DNA from: Clostridium mobile
Lineage (GTDB): Bacteria; Bacillota; Clostridia; Clostridiales; Clostridiaceae
Reading direction: 5' to 3'
NCBI RefSeq assembly: GCF_018918285.1
Contig: NZ_JAHLQF010000001.1
Span: forward strand, 186,001 to 250,000
DNA: 64,000 bases
Below, piece after piece: positions 27,045-37,294 of this stretch. Position 1 is the stretch's first letter, and every line of letters begins with the position of its first letter. Both the position numbers and the translations under genes were made by a program. The notes under the pieces are model-generated. The model was not told the DNA's origin. It ran no database searches and saw nothing but the letters and a program-made list of their open reading frames with translations.

Positions 27045-28229
27045 TTATATTGCATTATTAAAAAGGTTTTTAAAATTAAACTTTAAATTATCTAAGAAAC
27101 CTGCTTTTTTAATATCTCTATCACAATATATTTTAACTTTTCCAATCAACTTTTCATTTGAATATATTTCACAAACCCCTACTACTTCTCCTTTATTATA
27201 ATGCTTCTTCTCTAAATTTACTACACACTTTTTAGTAATTTTGTCCTTATTTCCTCTTTCTACTATATGGTTAAAATCCTCTGATGCCTTTGCTATAAAA
27301 TAATTTTGTTCATTCTTGCCTAACTGTACTTTTTCTACATTATCATCTTTAGTTAATACTTTTATACTTTCAAATTTAGAGAAACCATAATTCATTAGCA
27401 TACTAGCATCTCTGTTTCTCACTTTATAAGTAGGAGCTCCCATTATAACCGCAAGCATTCTTACTCCATCTCTTACTGCTGTAGCAGATATACAATATTT
27501 GGCTTCATTTGTAAATCCAGTTTTAAGGCCATCACATCCTTTGAAAAATCTAACTAGTTTATTATGATTTACTAATCCTATTGGACTTTTTCTTCCCTCT
27601 GAAATTGTCTCCATATAGGTTCCTGTATATTTTAATACTTTAGGATGTTTAATGAGTTCCATTGACATTAGAGCTATATCATGAGCTGTAGTCTCATGTC
27701 CTGGAGCGGATAGCCCACTAGGGTTTTTAAATGTGGTATTTTTCATTCCTAGTTCCTGTGCTCTATCATTCATCATCTTTACAAAGGCCTCTTCACTACC
27801 TGCTATGTACTCAGCCATAGCTGTAGCAGCATCATTACCAGAAGCTATTGCTATTCCTTTTAGTATCTCTTCAACTGTTCTAATTTCTCCTGTGTCTAGT
27901 AACATACTGCTATTGCCATTTTTACCTTTATTCTTAGCCTCTTCACTTACTGTTATCTTATCTGTTAATTTTATCTTCCCTGAATCTATAGCCTCCATAG
28001 CAATGAGCATAGTCATAACTTTAGTAACAGATGCTGGTGCTAATTTTTCATGAGGATTTTTTTCGTATATTATTTTACCAGAAGTAGGCTCTATAAGTAT
28101 TGCAGAAGATGCTTCTACATTTATTCCTTCACCTTCAGCTTTTACTTTTAATGGCAAATATGCACCTTGAACAGTTAAAAATGTAAATAAAGACAAAAGG
28201 CTAATTATCTTTTTAAATTTTATCTTCAT
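27045..28229 (-). CDS. D-alanyl-D-alanine carboxypeptidase (DacF/PBP5 family)
   Basis: This 394-aa secreted peptidase has a signal peptide (residues 1-31), S67-V-T-K70 (ASVTKV), SGN in IASGNDAATAM and KTG in GLKTGFTNEAKYC, followed by the PBP5-type C-terminal domain and a final amphipathic helix for membrane association (FLDNLKFNFKNLFNN). The start is the ATG at 28227-28229 after GGAGGAG. It is a second paralogue of the carboxypeptidase at 22521-23651, with similar cell-wall trimming activity. Confidence 0.9.
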   Translation of the reverse strand: MKIKFKKIISLLSLFTFLTVQGAYLPLKVKAEGEGINVEASSAILIEPTSGKIIYEKNPHEKLAPASVTKVMTMLIAMEAIDSGKIKLTDKITVSEEAKNKGKNGNSSMLLDTGEIRTVEEILKGIAIASGNDAATAMAEYIAGSEEAFVKMMNDRAQELGMKNTTFKNPSGLSAPGHETTAHDIALMSMELIKHPKVLKYTGTYMETISEGRKSPIGLVNHNKLVRFFKGCDGLKTGFTNEAKYCISATAVRDGVRMLAVIMGAPTYKVRNRDASMLMNYGFSKFESIKVLTKDDNVEKVQLGKNEQNYFIAKASEDFNHIVERGNKDKITKKCVVNLEKKHYNKGEVVGVCEIYSNEKLIGKVKIYCDRDIKKAGFLDNLKFNFKNLFNNAI

Positions 28230-28297
28230 AATTATCTCTCCTCCTTTCAAAAATATTTTTCCCAGCGTATTAAATTTTATCCGTAAAAAATAGATCA

Positions 28298-28332
28298 ATA
28301 AAAAACCGCTTAGCTATTTAATAGCCAGCGGT
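28298..28332 (-). terminator. Terminator after cupin gene
   Basis: On the minus strand ACCGCTGGCTAT pairs with ATAGCTAAGCGGT across a TTAA-like loop, followed by TTTTTTATT. Confidence 0.85.
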
Positions 28333-28347
28333 AAAAATATTCCTATA

Positions 28348-28692
28348 TTAATCCTGTTTAAATATTACAATTAGAAGCATTTTAAATTTTTCAGTTGCTA
28401 AAAGAGCATGAGGTACTCCTGAAGGCATTACAATAACTTCTCCCTTTTTTACATTGAAGATTTCATCTCCAACAGTTATCTGAGCTTCTCCATCTAAAAT
28501 ATGTACCATAGCATCACCAGAGGAAGAATGAGAACTTATTTCTTCATCTTTATCAAAGGCAAATAAAGTAACACTAGAAGCTTTCCCTTGAGATAAAGTT
28601 CTGCTTATTACCTTGCCCTCTCCATATTCAACTAAGCTCTCCATATTTAGCACTGTAGAAAACTCTATATTTTTAATTAAATTATTATTCAT
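28348..28692 (-). CDS. Small cupin-domain protein
   Basis: This 114-aa single-domain beta-barrel protein has cupin motif 1 (SHSSSGDAMVHILDGEAQITV) and motif 2 (VKKGEVIVMPSGVPHALLAT). The first metal-binding positions are partly replaced by Ser, with His remaining at SHSS and PHA. The start is the ATG at 28690-28692 after GGAGGGTG. Such proteins bind small molecules or sense conditions. No specific role can be given. Confidence 0.8.
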   Translation of the reverse strand: MNNNLIKNIEFSTVLNMESLVEYGEGKVISRTLSQGKASSVTLFAFDKDEEISSHSSSGDAMVHILDGEAQITVGDEIFNVKKGEVIVMPSGVPHALLATEKFKMLLIVIFKQD

Positions 28693-28818
28693 AAAATCAC
28701 CCTCCAATATTTTCTATAATTAAAGTATAATATATTAAAATCCACAATTCGGTAACTTATGATACAGAATTAATTTATTTATATAATTCCCCATAATAAT
28801 TTACTTAATACTTTAAAT

Positions 28819-28855
28819 AAAAAATCAGTAATACTAACAGTACTACTGATTTTTA
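28819..28855 (-). terminator. Terminator after pyrimidine-nucleoside phosphorylase
   Basis: AAAAATCAGTA.TAC and GTA.TACTGATTTTT form a stem with T runs, just past the phosphorylase stop; it may act both ways. Confidence 0.85.
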
Positions 28856-28862
28856 TTTGAAA

Positions 28863-30167
28863 CTACCTTACAATTCCATACACAAGAGGGATATCGTTGG
28901 AAAATTCAGAAGCTATTTCATAATTATTCAATATGCCGCCTACAACTTTTTCGCCTTTTTCTTTATCATTAGCATGAACATATGCTAATACGTCACCCTT
29001 ATTAACTTGTTCTCCCCTTTTTTTAGCTAAAACTATGCCAACAGATAAATCAATTATATCTTCCTTAGTAGCCCTGCCTGCTCCTAATTCAGCTGCAATT
29101 ATTCCAATTTTTTCAGCATGTATTTTTCTTATAAATCCATCTTTATCTGCTTTAACAGGAATAATGAACTCAGCTTTAGATAATTTTTCAGTATCATCTA
29201 TACTGCTTTCATCGCCACCTTGAGCCTTTACAAATTCTTTAAGTTTTTCTAGAGCTCTGCCGCTCTTTACAGTCTCTATTAACATATCTCTAGCTTCTTT
29301 ATCGTCCTTAGCCTTACCTGCCAATACTACCATATGAGAGCCTAAAGTTAGACAAAGTTCATATAAATCCTCCGGTCCCTCTCCCTTTAAAGTATCTATT
29401 GCTTCTTTTACCTCAAGGGCATTTCCTATTGCAAGGCCTAGTGGTTGATCCATATCTGAAATTACAGCTACAGTATTTCTTCCTACACTCTTTCCTATAG
29501 CCACCATTTCCTCTGCTAATTCAAAAGCGGACTCTTTATTTTTCATAAAAGCCCCTTCTCCTACTTTAACATCTAACACTATACAGTCTGCTCCTGAAGC
29601 TATTTTCTTGCTCATTATACTTGAAGCTATTAAACTTATATTATCAACGGTAGCTGTTACATCTCTTAATGCATAAATCTTTTTATCAGCAGGTGCTAAA
29701 TTTCCTGTTTGCCCCCCTACTACTAGCTTTATTTTGTTTACATTCTCTATAAAGTCTTCCTCTGACATTTCTACAGAAAAACCCTTAAAAGCTTCTAGTT
29801 TATCTATGGTTCCACCAGTATGTCCAAGACCCCTACCAGACATCTTAGCTACAGGAATACCTAACGCTGCTACCATAGGGCCTAAAATTAAAGTAGTAGT
29901 ATCACCTACGCCGCCTGTACTATGCTTATCCACTTTAATTCCATCTATGGCTGATAAATCTAATACATCCCCTGAGTGAGCCATGGCCATAGTTAGATCA
30001 GCTGTCTCTCTCTTATTCATTTTTTGAAAATAAATAGCCATGAGCAGAGCAGAAGCTTGATAATCCGGTATATTACTATTAGTGTAGTTTTCTATAAAGT
30101 AATTAATTTCTTCACTTGTGAGCTCTTCGCCATTTCTTTTCTTTAAAATAAGGTCATACATCCTCAT
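28863..30167 (-). CDS. pdp: Pyrimidine-nucleoside phosphorylase
   Basis: This 434-aa enzyme has the thymidine/pyrimidine phosphorylase signatures: [20 protein letters not shown] (phosphate loop) and [18 protein letters not shown], and a C-terminal alpha/beta domain with [18 protein letters not shown]. It splits uridine, thymidine or deoxyuridine into base and (deoxy)ribose 1-phosphate. The start is the ATG at 30165-30167 after AGAGGTG. It is 16 nt downstream of two purine nucleoside phosphorylases in a nucleoside salvage operon. Confidence 0.92.
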   Translation of the reverse strand: MRMYDLILKKRNGEELTSEEINYFIENYTNSNIPDYQASALLMAIYFQKMNKRETADLTMAMAHSGDVLDLSAIDGIKVDKHSTGGVGDTTTLILGPMVAALGIPVAKMSGRGLGHTGGTIDKLEAFKGFSVEMSEEDFIENVNKIKLVVGGQTGNLAPADKKIYALRDVTATVDNISLIASSIMSKKIASGADCIVLDVKVGEGAFMKNKESAFELAEEMVAIGKSVGRNTVAVISDMDQPLGLAIGNALEVKEAIDTLKGEGPEDLYELCLTLGSHMVVLAGKAKDDKEARDMLIETVKSGRALEKLKEFVKAQGGDESSIDDTEKLSKAEFIIPVKADKDGFIRKIHAEKIGIIAAELGAGRATKEDIIDLSVGIVLAKKRGEQVNKGDVLAYVHANDKEKGEKVVGGILNNYEIASEFSNDIPLVYGIVR

Positions 30168-30183
30168 ATTAATCACCTCTTAG

Positions 30184-31002
30184 TTATATCTTCTTTATAG
30201 TCTCTTTTACTAAAGTAACAAATTTAATCTTAGCCTTATTCGCTGTTTCTACAACTTTTAAGTGGTCCAATGGTTCTAAATTATCTGCTAGAGCCATATC
30301 TGTAATACAGGATATGCCTAAAACCTTCATTCCCATATGGTTTGCAACTATAACTTCCGGAATTGTTGACATTCCTACAGCATCTCCGCCTAAAAGTCTT
30401 AGCATTCTAAGCTCCGATGGTGTTTCATAGTTGGGTCCTGATATCGCTATGTAAATCCCTTGTTGGACTTTTATATTTAAATCTCCCGCACACTTTTTAG
30501 CTAAGTTTACATACTCTTTACAGTATGCATTTGACATATCAGGAAATCTTGCTCCTAATTCTTCATAGTTTCTTCCTATAAGAGGATTATCTCCTATAAG
30601 ATTAATATGATCTGTTATGATCATTAAATCCCCTGGCTCAAAGTTAGGATTCATTCCTCCCGCTGCATTGGATACTATAATATTCTTTATATCTAGGGCA
30701 TTCATCAGCCTCACTGGAAATGTCACATCTTCCATGCAATAACCTTCATAATAGTGAAATCTTCCATTCAAAGCCAATACTTTTTTTCCCATTAAGTCAC
30801 CAATTATAAGTTCTCCAGCATGACCAACTACTGTAGATATTGGGAAACCAGGTACATCTTCATATTTTATAGTTTTTTTATTCTCAATTTCTTCAGCTAA
30901 GCTTCCAAGTCCGGTGCCTAAAATAATACCAATATCAATTGAAGAATCCTCAATTGATCTTATATATTCTTTTGCTTTATTTATCTTGTCTAATAAATTC
31001 AT
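30184..31002 (-). CDS. Purine nucleoside phosphorylase paralogue, Asp at base-specificity site
   Basis: This 272-aa trimeric-type PNP has GTGLGSLAEEI (phosphate binding), HAGELIIGDL, GRFHYYEGY, SNAAGGMN and GPNYETPSELRML (base-binding Glu). It differs from its neighbour at ISCITDMALADNLEPL. The usual Asn (human Asn243 position) is Asp235 here, a change known in the human enzyme to extend activity to adenosine. It lies 17 nt downstream of the canonical copy. It is probably a duplicated and specialised phosphorylase; the substrate shift is inferred. Confidence 0.85.
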   Translation of the reverse strand: MNLLDKINKAKEYIRSIEDSSIDIGIILGTGLGSLAEEIENKKTIKYEDVPGFPISTVVGHAGELIIGDLMGKKVLALNGRFHYYEGYCMEDVTFPVRLMNALDIKNIIVSNAAGGMNPNFEPGDLMIITDHINLIGDNPLIGRNYEELGARFPDMSNAYCKEYVNLAKKCAGDLNIKVQQGIYIAISGPNYETPSELRMLRLLGGDAVGMSTIPEVIVANHMGMKVLGISCITDMALADNLEPLDHLKVVETANKAKIKFVTLVKETIKKI

Positions 31003-31018
31003 GACTACCTTCCTTTCA

Positions 31019-31834
31019 CTATATATTCTTTATAATTTCTCTTACTAGCGATGTAAAGGTACTTTTTACTTTATTTGAAGTTTCAATAACTTCTGAATGA
31101 CAAAGTGGTTGATCTAAAATTCCTGCTGCCATATTTGTTATACAAGATATTCCTAATACTTTAAGTCCACAATGTTTAGCCACAAGCACATCTGGTACAG
31201 TAGACATTCCTACTGCATCTCCACCTAAAATTCTTACCATATTAACCTCAGCAGGTGTTTCGTAAGTAGGGCCTGTCATCATAACATATACACCTTTTTT
31301 AAGATTTACATTTAGTTTATTTCCAATGCTTTCAGCTAACTCTACTAAATCTTTGTCATATGCATTGCTTACATCAGGAAATCTCGGTCCAATTTTTTCG
31401 TCATTTTTTCCTATAAGAGGATTAGTAAAAGCAAAATTTATATGATCTGTAATTATCATTAAATCTCCAGGATTAAACTCCTTATTCACTCCTCCTGCTG
31501 CATTTGTTACGATCAACTTTTCAATACCCATATATTTCATGATATGAATTGGTAAAGCTAATACTTCCATTGGATGACCTTCATAGAAATGTATTCTACC
31601 TTGCATCATTACAACATCTTTACCTTCAAGTTTTCCAAAAACAAACTGTCCTGCATGACCTGCTACTGTTGACTTAGGCATATGCGGTATGTCTTCATAT
31701 TTTACACAAATTTTTTCTTCTATTTCTTCTGCTAAATCTCCTAATCCTGACCCCAATATGATACCAATTTCCGGTATATATTTAACTTTATTTTTTACAA
31801 ATTCCACACTTTCCATTATCTTTTCTAAGTTCAT
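31019..31834 (-). CDS. punA: Purine nucleoside phosphorylase (canonical copy)
   Basis: This 271-aa enzyme has GSGLGDLAEEI, HAGQFVFGKL, GRIHFYEGH, VTNAAGGVN and GPTYETPAEVNMV, and the specificity motif ISCITNMAAGI with Asn234, the guanosine/inosine-type residue. It cleaves inosine and guanosine with phosphate. It sits between xerD and the second PNP in a nucleoside salvage operon, an arrangement seen near xerD in many Firmicutes. Confidence 0.92.
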   Translation of the reverse strand: MNLEKIMESVEFVKNKVKYIPEIGIILGSGLGDLAEEIEEKICVKYEDIPHMPKSTVAGHAGQFVFGKLEGKDVVMMQGRIHFYEGHPMEVLALPIHIMKYMGIEKLIVTNAAGGVNKEFNPGDLMIITDHINFAFTNPLIGKNDEKIGPRFPDVSNAYDKDLVELAESIGNKLNVNLKKGVYVMMTGPTYETPAEVNMVRILGGDAVGMSTVPDVLVAKHCGLKVLGISCITNMAAGILDQPLCHSEVIETSNKVKSTFTSLVREIIKNI

Positions 31835-31867
31835 GTTTTTATCCTCCTTCTTGCTCGTTGATATTTA

Positions 31868-32746
31868 TTATGCTCTTGGGTGGGTATTTTTATATACCTC
31901 TGCAATTTTACTTTTTTTAGATATTGTTGAATATATCTGAGTAGTTGTCATGTCACTATGACCCAAAAGTTCTTGTACGGATTTTATATCAGCTCCATTT
32001 TGTAATAAGTGAACTGCAAAGGAATGTCTTAGAGTATAGGAATTTATTTCTTTTTTTATTCCGGATAACTTTGCATATCCTTTTACTATCTTCCAAAATC
32101 CCTGTCTTGTCATTTTACTACTTTGTAAGTTTAAAAACAAGTAATCTAAATTATTTGAATTTAATGAAGATCTTATATTTAAATAATCATTTAAACAATT
32201 AACAGCATAAGAACCTATGGGAATTACCCTTTCTTTATTCTTGCTTCCTTTGCACTTAATATAACTTAACTTTAAATTAATATCAAATATAGTTATGTTT
32301 AAAAGTTCACTGACCTTTACGCCAGTTGCATACATAACCTCTAACATAGCCTTATCCCTTAAACCTTTTTCAGTGCTAACATCCGGTGCACTTAATAACT
32401 TGTCCACTTCTTCTATTGTCAATATTTTAGGGATATTCCTTGTAATCTTAGGAATTTCATAATTAATTATTGGGTTTTCGTCAACTATACCTTCTCTTTT
32501 TAAAAATTTATAAAAATTTCTTACGGATACTATATTTCTTACAATAGAAGAATTAGCTCTCTTATTTTTTTTCAGGTGTTGCACATAAGCCATTACTGTA
32601 ATTTCATCTACTGATGATAATTCTTCATTTCTCTTATCAATAAAATCTTGGAATCTTTTTACATCTCTTATATAGGCATCTAATGTATTTTTGCTCAAAT
32701 TCTTACTCAAAAGATTTTTATTATATTTATCTATTAATTTATCCAT
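31868..32746 (-). CDS. xerD: XerD-like tyrosine recombinase with altered active site
   Basis: This 292-aa protein has the SAM-like core-binding domain (residues 1-90) and the tyrosine recombinase catalytic domain. Size and the flanking spoIIM and punA genes match chromosomal XerD. Two catalytic positions differ from the family: the first Arg is Lys144 ([10 protein letters not shown], normally GLRVSEL) and the His of HxxR is Tyr237 (SYTLRHSF, normally HTLRHSF). Arg240, His263 and Tyr272 (TTQIYS) remain. The start is the ATG at 32744-32746 after TAGGAG. It may still resolve chromosome dimers with a XerC partner. Confidence 0.85.
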   Translation of the reverse strand: MDKLIDKYNKNLLSKNLSKNTLDAYIRDVKRFQDFIDKRNEELSSVDEITVMAYVQHLKKNKRANSSIVRNIVSVRNFYKFLKREGIVDENPIINYEIPKITRNIPKILTIEEVDKLLSAPDVSTEKGLRDKAMLEVMYATGVKVSELLNITIFDINLKLSYIKCKGSKNKERVIPIGSYAVNCLNDYLNIRSSLNSNNLDYLFLNLQSSKMTRQGFWKIVKGYAKLSGIKKEINSYTLRHSFAVHLLQNGADIKSVQELLGHSDMTTTQIYSTISKKSKIAEVYKNTHPRA

Positions 32747-32814
32747 AAGCATTTCTCCTATTTGTAACAATTATTCTATAAATTAAACTATTCAACAAAA
32801 AATAAAAAATACCT

Positions 32815-33048
32815 TCACATTTTTAAAAATCCGTCAAAGATAACCAAATAATTATATATAATCATTCTGTTTTTAATTATTATATTATTAACTAAGATGC
32901 TATTATCATATACTATATTCTTACTAAAATAATTATAAAATATATTATCTAATACTTTTGGTAAAAAATCTCCAAAGAATAAGAGTATTGTAAAGGATTT
33001 TAATAAAAGTATTAAAAACTCTGTAGTATAATAACTATCTTTATTCAT
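32815..33048 (-). CDS. Small hydrophobic protein between spoIIM and xerD
   Basis: This 77-aa protein has one clear hydrophobic segment (FLILLLKSFTILLFFGDFLP) and an Asn/Ile/Tyr-rich tail. A strong AGGAGG sits seven bases before the ATG and the gene starts 16 nt after spoIIM, so it is probably translated. I recognise no family. A sporulation-related membrane role is suggested only by position. Confidence 0.6.
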   Translation of the reverse strand: MNKDSYYTTEFLILLLKSFTILLFFGDFLPKVLDNIFYNYFSKNIVYDNSILVNNIIIKNRMIIYNYLVIFDGFLKM

Positions 33049-33064
33049 ATATTACCTCCTAGTT

Positions 33065-33694
33065 TTATACTATAAAAAATTTCAATATATTTGGAGTAAC
33101 ATAAGCTTCAAAGAAAAATCCTATAACCATAACAAAAATTACAACTATGTAACATAAGGAATATGATACTATTCTACTAGCAAGAGTATCTCTATATCGT
33201 CTATTGGTTCTTTCCCTTAGAAAATGAAGTGAGAATTCCATAGAAATTGCTGAGGCAATCACTATACATGGTAAGTAGAATAGATTTTGTGGTAGAATTC
33301 CTAACAAAGATACAGCAATTCCTTTGCTACCTATACTATTTACTATAAAGCTAATGGTAAATCCCAAAGTATATCCTTTAACTATATTCATTAATAATAT
33401 TAATGGTACTCCAATTATGGTCATACCAAAAAACCATATACATATCATAAACGGTATATTGTTACTAATTGTTTGAAATAATACTCTCTTATAGTCTACA
33501 TTTTTATTTATTAAAAAATCAGTAAAACTACTTAAATAATTCGTAAGTTCACTTTTATAAACATCTCCCATATGCTTAACACTGTACATTCCAGATAAAA
33601 TTCCCAAAAAAATGCAAGCTAAACTTATTATATAAAGTATATAGTTCTTGCTTATATGATTATTAATTCCATCAGTAATTTTTCTGGTTACCAT
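33065..33694 (-). CDS. spoIIM: Stage II sporulation protein M
   Basis: This 209-aa integral membrane protein has five hydrophobic segments and the SpoIIM family layout (GILSGMYSVKHMG, then NNIPFMICIWFFGMTIIGVPLILLMNIVKGYTLGFTI). SpoIIM acts with SpoIID and SpoIIP in engulfment, localising the peptidoglycan-degrading complex to the septum. The start is the ATG at 33692-33694 after GGGGG; an earlier in-frame ATG at 33718 is less well placed. Confidence 0.9.
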   Translation of the reverse strand: MVTRKITDGINNHISKNYILYIISLACIFLGILSGMYSVKHMGDVYKSELTNYLSSFTDFLINKNVDYKRVLFQTISNNIPFMICIWFFGMTIIGVPLILLMNIVKGYTLGFTISFIVNSIGSKGIAVSLLGILPQNLFYLPCIVIASAISMEFSLHFLRERTNRRYRDTLASRIVSYSLCYIVVIFVMVIGFFFEAYVTPNILKFFIV

Positions 33695-33818
33695 ATTTTT
33701 TCCCCCTTTGTTATCCATCTTTTTATAATTATGATTAATTCTATTAGTATATGATTAAATATTTTTTTGTTAAATAAAAATTATCCTATTTGTAAATAAT
33801 ACTTATGAGGTGATTTTA

Positions 33819-34346
33819 ATGAATAAGATTAAAAGCAAAAAAATATTCGCTTTATTATTAACAACAGTTTTGACTTCAGGTATGATGGCTTGTGGTACTA
33901 CAGGTGATCAAAACGGTACTCAACAGCCAAACACCAATCAACAACAAAATGCAGCAGAAAATCAAGTTTTACCTAATACAGATAATACTACAATGCAAAA
34001 TGAACAAAATACAGCTGAATTAACTCAAAGAGCTGACAAAATTGCAAAGGAATTGACAACTATAAAAGGTATAAACAGCGCTAATGTCCTTATCTCTAAT
34101 GAAAGAGCTTTAGTTGGAGTTAATTTGGATGAAAATGCAGAAGGTAATCTTACTAATGAACTAAAAACAGAAGTTGAAAAGAAGGTTAAGAGCACTGATC
34201 CTAAAATTCAAACCGTTGCAGTTTCAGCAGATGTGGATGTTGTTCAAAGAATTCAAAACATAGGAAAAGGAATAGGTGAAGGTAGACCTTTCTCTGAATT
34301 TGGTACTGAAATAGAGGAAATTTTTAGAAGAATTCTTCCTCAATAG
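33819..34346 (+). CDS. YhcN/YlaJ-family sporulation lipoprotein
   Basis: This 175-aa lipoprotein has a lipobox at GMMAC (Cys near residue 24), a Gln/Asn-rich linker (about 28-68) and a C-terminal YhcN/YlaJ domain (AELTQRADKIAKELTTIKGINSANVLISNERALVGVNL). The family is found on spore inner membranes in Bacillus. The start is the ATG at 33819 after GAGGTG. It is monocistronic, diverges from spoIIM and is closed by a strong terminator. Confidence 0.85.
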   Translation: MNKIKSKKIFALLLTTVLTSGMMACGTTGDQNGTQQPNTNQQQNAAENQVLPNTDNTTMQNEQNTAELTQRADKIAKELTTIKGINSANVLISNERALVGVNLDENAEGNLTNELKTEVEKKVKSTDPKIQTVAVSADVDVVQRIQNIGKGIGEGRPFSEFGTEIEEIFRRILPQ

Positions 34347-34356
34347 TGGCAATATT

Positions 34357-34396
34357 AAATAGGGAAAGAAAACTTTTTAGTTTTCTTTCCCTATTT
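34357..34396 (+). terminator. Strong terminator after YhcN-like gene
   Basis: A 17-bp perfect stem (arms 34357-34373 and 34380-34396) with a six-base TTTTTA loop follows the stop codon. Confidence 0.8.
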
Positions 34397-34488
34397 GACA
34401 ATAAACCTTGAAGTTTTTCTAGTAATGGTTTTCTACAAATCTTCTGAATAATCCATACTAAGTGATGAATTGTCTTTATGTTTATTGA

Positions 34489-35754
34489 TTATTTAAAATC
34501 TATATATTCTTCTTTTGAAGTATATATCTTTCTATTAATTTTTGAGTTAGCAGAAATTATCTTACCTCTTCTTATTGAGTACAATACTGGTTCTTGAAGT
34601 CTTATGGCATTAAACTCATCCTCTTGTGGAAAAATAATTAAATTAGCTTCTTTTCCTTCTTCTATTCCATACTTGTCTTCAATATTTAAAGTTTTTGCGC
34701 TATTTGTAGTAATTAAATCTATTGAATTTTTAATTTGATCATATCCCATAAGTTGACATACATGAAGTCCTAAAAATAAAACTTGAAGCATATTGCCATT
34801 TCCTAATGGATACCAAGGATCCATTATATCATCATGGCCGAAGCATACATTGATTCCATTCTCTAAAAATTCTTTCACTCTAGTAATTCCTCTTCTTTTT
34901 GGATAGGTATCAAATCTTCCTTGAAGATGGGTATTTACTAGTGGATTAGCTACAAAATTTATGTTTGACATCTTAAGTAATCTAAATAGTTTATAGGTAT
35001 AAGCATTGTTATAGGAATGCATTGCAGTAGTGTGACTAGCTGTAACTTTTTTACCTATACCATATTCATATGCCCTAGTTGCTAGTACTTCAATAAACCT
35101 TGATTGTTCATCATCAATTTCATCACAATGAACATCAATCAATTTTCCGTACTTCATAGCTAACTTAAATATTTCGTCAATGGACTGCACTCCATACTCC
35201 CTTGTAAATTCAAAATGTGGTATGGCCCCTATAACATCTGCACCCATTTTTATAGATTCTTCTAACAGTTCTATTCCATTTGAATATGATAATATACCTT
35301 CTTGCGGAAATGCTACAATCTGAAGGTCAACCCATTCTTTCATCTCCTCTTTTACTTCCAGCATTGCTTTTAATGCAGTGAGTTTTGGATCAGTAACATC
35401 TACATGAGTTCTAACAAATTGTATTCCATTTGAAATTTGCCATTTCAGAGCCTTTTTAGCTCTATTTTTTACATCCTCTTCAGTTAAAAGTTCTTTTCTT
35501 TCAGCCCAACATTGGATTCCTTCGAAAAGAGTTCCACTTATGTTCCAACGTGGTTGTCCTGCAGTTAATGTAGCATCCAAATGCACGTGTGGTTCTATAA
35601 AAGGTGGAAGGGCAAGACCTCCCTTTCCATCAACTATCTCTCCCTCTTCCTTTTCATCTATTATATTTTGAGAAATGGATTTAATCTTATCTTCTTTTAT
35701 TAATATATTATACAATCCTTCTTTATTTCTAAGTCTTACATTTTTAACTAACAT
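34489..35754 (-). CDS. codA: Cytosine deaminase
   Basis: This 421-aa amidohydrolase has the metal site HVHLDA (near 60), a second His in [11 protein letters not shown] (near 210), [10 protein letters not shown] (near 240) and the catalytic Asp in [15 protein letters not shown] (near 310), the same signatures as E. coli CodA. It converts cytosine to uracil and ammonia. It follows the cytosine permease by 23 nt, behind a PyrR-type attenuator, so pyrimidine level controls it. Related isocytosine or creatinine deaminases are less likely given the partner permease. Confidence 0.9.
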   Translation of the reverse strand: MLVKNVRLRNKEGLYNILIKEDKIKSISQNIIDEKEEGEIVDGKGGLALPPFIEPHVHLDATLTAGQPRWNISGTLFEGIQCWAERKELLTEEDVKNRAKKALKWQISNGIQFVRTHVDVTDPKLTALKAMLEVKEEMKEWVDLQIVAFPQEGILSYSNGIELLEESIKMGADVIGAIPHFEFTREYGVQSIDEIFKLAMKYGKLIDVHCDEIDDEQSRFIEVLATRAYEYGIGKKVTASHTTAMHSYNNAYTYKLFRLLKMSNINFVANPLVNTHLQGRFDTYPKRRGITRVKEFLENGINVCFGHDDIMDPWYPLGNGNMLQVLFLGLHVCQLMGYDQIKNSIDLITTNSAKTLNIEDKYGIEEGKEANLIIFPQEDEFNAIRLQEPVLYSIRRGKIISANSKINRKIYTSKEEYIDFK

Positions 35755-35777
35755 ATTTACCTCTACCTCCTCTACAA

Positions 35778-37046
35778 TTATGCAGCAATTTTTTCCTTTT
35801 TCTCTTCATACTTAGTATTAGTCGCTTTATTAATAAGTACGAAGGATAATGCTCCTCCTATAACTCCATACAATGGCGTTATTCCTGGTATATACTTTGC
35901 CGCTAAAGTTCCTATTGCCCAGCTTATTATTGCTGTCCAATTAATATTTTTAAACTTAGTATTTTCTATGTGAGAATATTTTCTTTTATTTATTATAAAA
36001 AAGTCTGCAATTATTATTCCACCTATAGCTGGAATAGCTGAACTTAAGAATGTTAGCCATCCTACAAAATTATTGTATAACCACAATGCAAACACAGTTC
36101 CCAGTAATCCGTTAAATATAACTAGTTTATTTTTTGGCAACTTAGTTATATTAGAAAATCCTAATCCTGAGGAGTATATTGCATTATCGTTTGTCGTCCA
36201 AATGTTTAATCCCAATACTATAATTGCTGGTATTATAAGACCTTGTAAAAACATAACTTCAGATATATCTGATTTACCTGTGGCAGCAGCTCCCACTGCA
36301 CCAAAAATAAACATTAAAGAATTACCTATAAAAAATGCTAATACAGTAGTAGACACTCCAATTTTTTTAGTTTTCGCAAATCTAGTAAAATCAGGTGTTA
36401 AGCTTCCACCACTTATAAAAGATCCAACACACATAGTTAAAGCTGTGGTAAATGCTAGTGTTTCCTTTGGTTGATAACTCAGAAATGCAGAGAACCCACC
36501 CATAGCATTTGTAGCTGTTATAGCTGAATAACTTCCTAAAACTACAATTGCAGGAACTGCTATTGTACTTATTATAGTTAAAGTTTTCATTCCAAAATAT
36601 GCGCTAGAAGTCATTAAAATCCCAGATATTATAACTAAAAGATAAAGATTTATACCAGTTACTTTTGCTACTGGAAATGCAAACATTGCAACTCCTACAC
36701 CGAACCATCCTATTTGTGTGGTGCCTAAAAGAAAAGATACTAAATATGAACCTTTTTCTCCAAAAGAATATTTAGAAAGAAGATGTGTTGAAAGACCTGT
36801 TTCACAGGATATATATGCTAAAGCCCCTGTGTAAGCTCCTAAAATTAAATTACCACATAATACAGCTAATAAAAATTTTTTTAATGTAAGGCCAGTTCCC
36901 AGTGTCCCTCCTGTCAACATACTTGCAGAGAAAAATGTAAATCCTAACATAACCACAAGCATTGATAAAAAACCTTTTTTATCACTTTCTGGAACTGCAG
37001 TAAGAGAAAAATCGTGATCTTTTTTTGAATTTGAATTTGTACTCAT
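35778..37046 (-). CDS. codB: Cytosine permease (NCS1 family)
   Basis: This 422-aa protein has about 12 transmembrane segments and NCS1 motifs: the N-terminal [42 protein letters not shown] in the middle and [16 protein letters not shown]. It imports cytosine for the deaminase downstream. Its leader carries a promoter, a PyrR-type binding loop and an intrinsic terminator, an attenuator for pyrimidine repression. Confidence 0.92.
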   Translation of the reverse strand: MSTNSNSKKDHDFSLTAVPESDKKGFLSMLVVMLGFTFFSASMLTGGTLGTGLTLKKFLLAVLCGNLILGAYTGALAYISCETGLSTHLLSKYSFGEKGSYLVSFLLGTTQIGWFGVGVAMFAFPVAKVTGINLYLLVIISGILMTSSAYFGMKTLTIISTIAVPAIVVLGSYSAITATNAMGGFSAFLSYQPKETLAFTTALTMCVGSFISGGSLTPDFTRFAKTKKIGVSTTVLAFFIGNSLMFIFGAVGAAATGKSDISEVMFLQGLIIPAIIVLGLNIWTTNDNAIYSSGLGFSNITKLPKNKLVIFNGLLGTVFALWLYNNFVGWLTFLSSAIPAIGGIIIADFFIINKRKYSHIENTKFKNINWTAIISWAIGTLAAKYIPGITPLYGVIGGALSFVLINKATNTKYEEKKEKIAA

Positions 37047-37083
37047 TTATTATTCCCCCATTCATATAATGTGGAACAACTAG

Positions 37084-37200
37084 CACAACAAAAAGGACTT
37101 TTGTCTTTTAACCGACAAAAGTCCATAAATACCCAGTAAAAAGTATATACTTTTCCCACTTGATACCTTTGTCAGCCTCACTGGACTGCATTAAAAGCAC
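37084..37200 (-). promoter_or_regulatory. PyrR-type attenuator leader of codBA
   Basis: On the minus strand AGTCCAGTGAGGCTGACAAAG (37167-37187) fits the PyrR binding-loop consensus (ARUCC-N-GNGAGGYU...). It is followed by a perfect 11-bp terminator stem GGACTTTTGTC/GACAAAAGTCC (37095-37124) with TTTTTGTT. With UMP bound, PyrR would stabilise the anti-antiterminator so transcription stops before codB. Confidence 0.85.
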
Positions 37201-37221
37201 TAGTTATTCAATTCTTTTCAG

Positions 37222-37250
37222 ATTATCTCATAAAAGTTTCTCAGTGTCAA
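37222..37250 (-). promoter_or_regulatory. Promoter of codBA
   Basis: On the minus strand TTGACA (37245-37250), a 17-bp spacer and GATAAT (37222-37227) precede the PyrR-type leader. Confidence 0.75.
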
Positions 37251-37294
37251 CATTAATTACCAACATTCTAATTTATATATATCTTATATAAAAC

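Noticed and set aside
37084-37250. A purine riboswitch upstream of codBA
   Set aside because: The conserved purine-riboswitch loops are not seen, whereas a PyrR-type binding loop followed by a terminator is.
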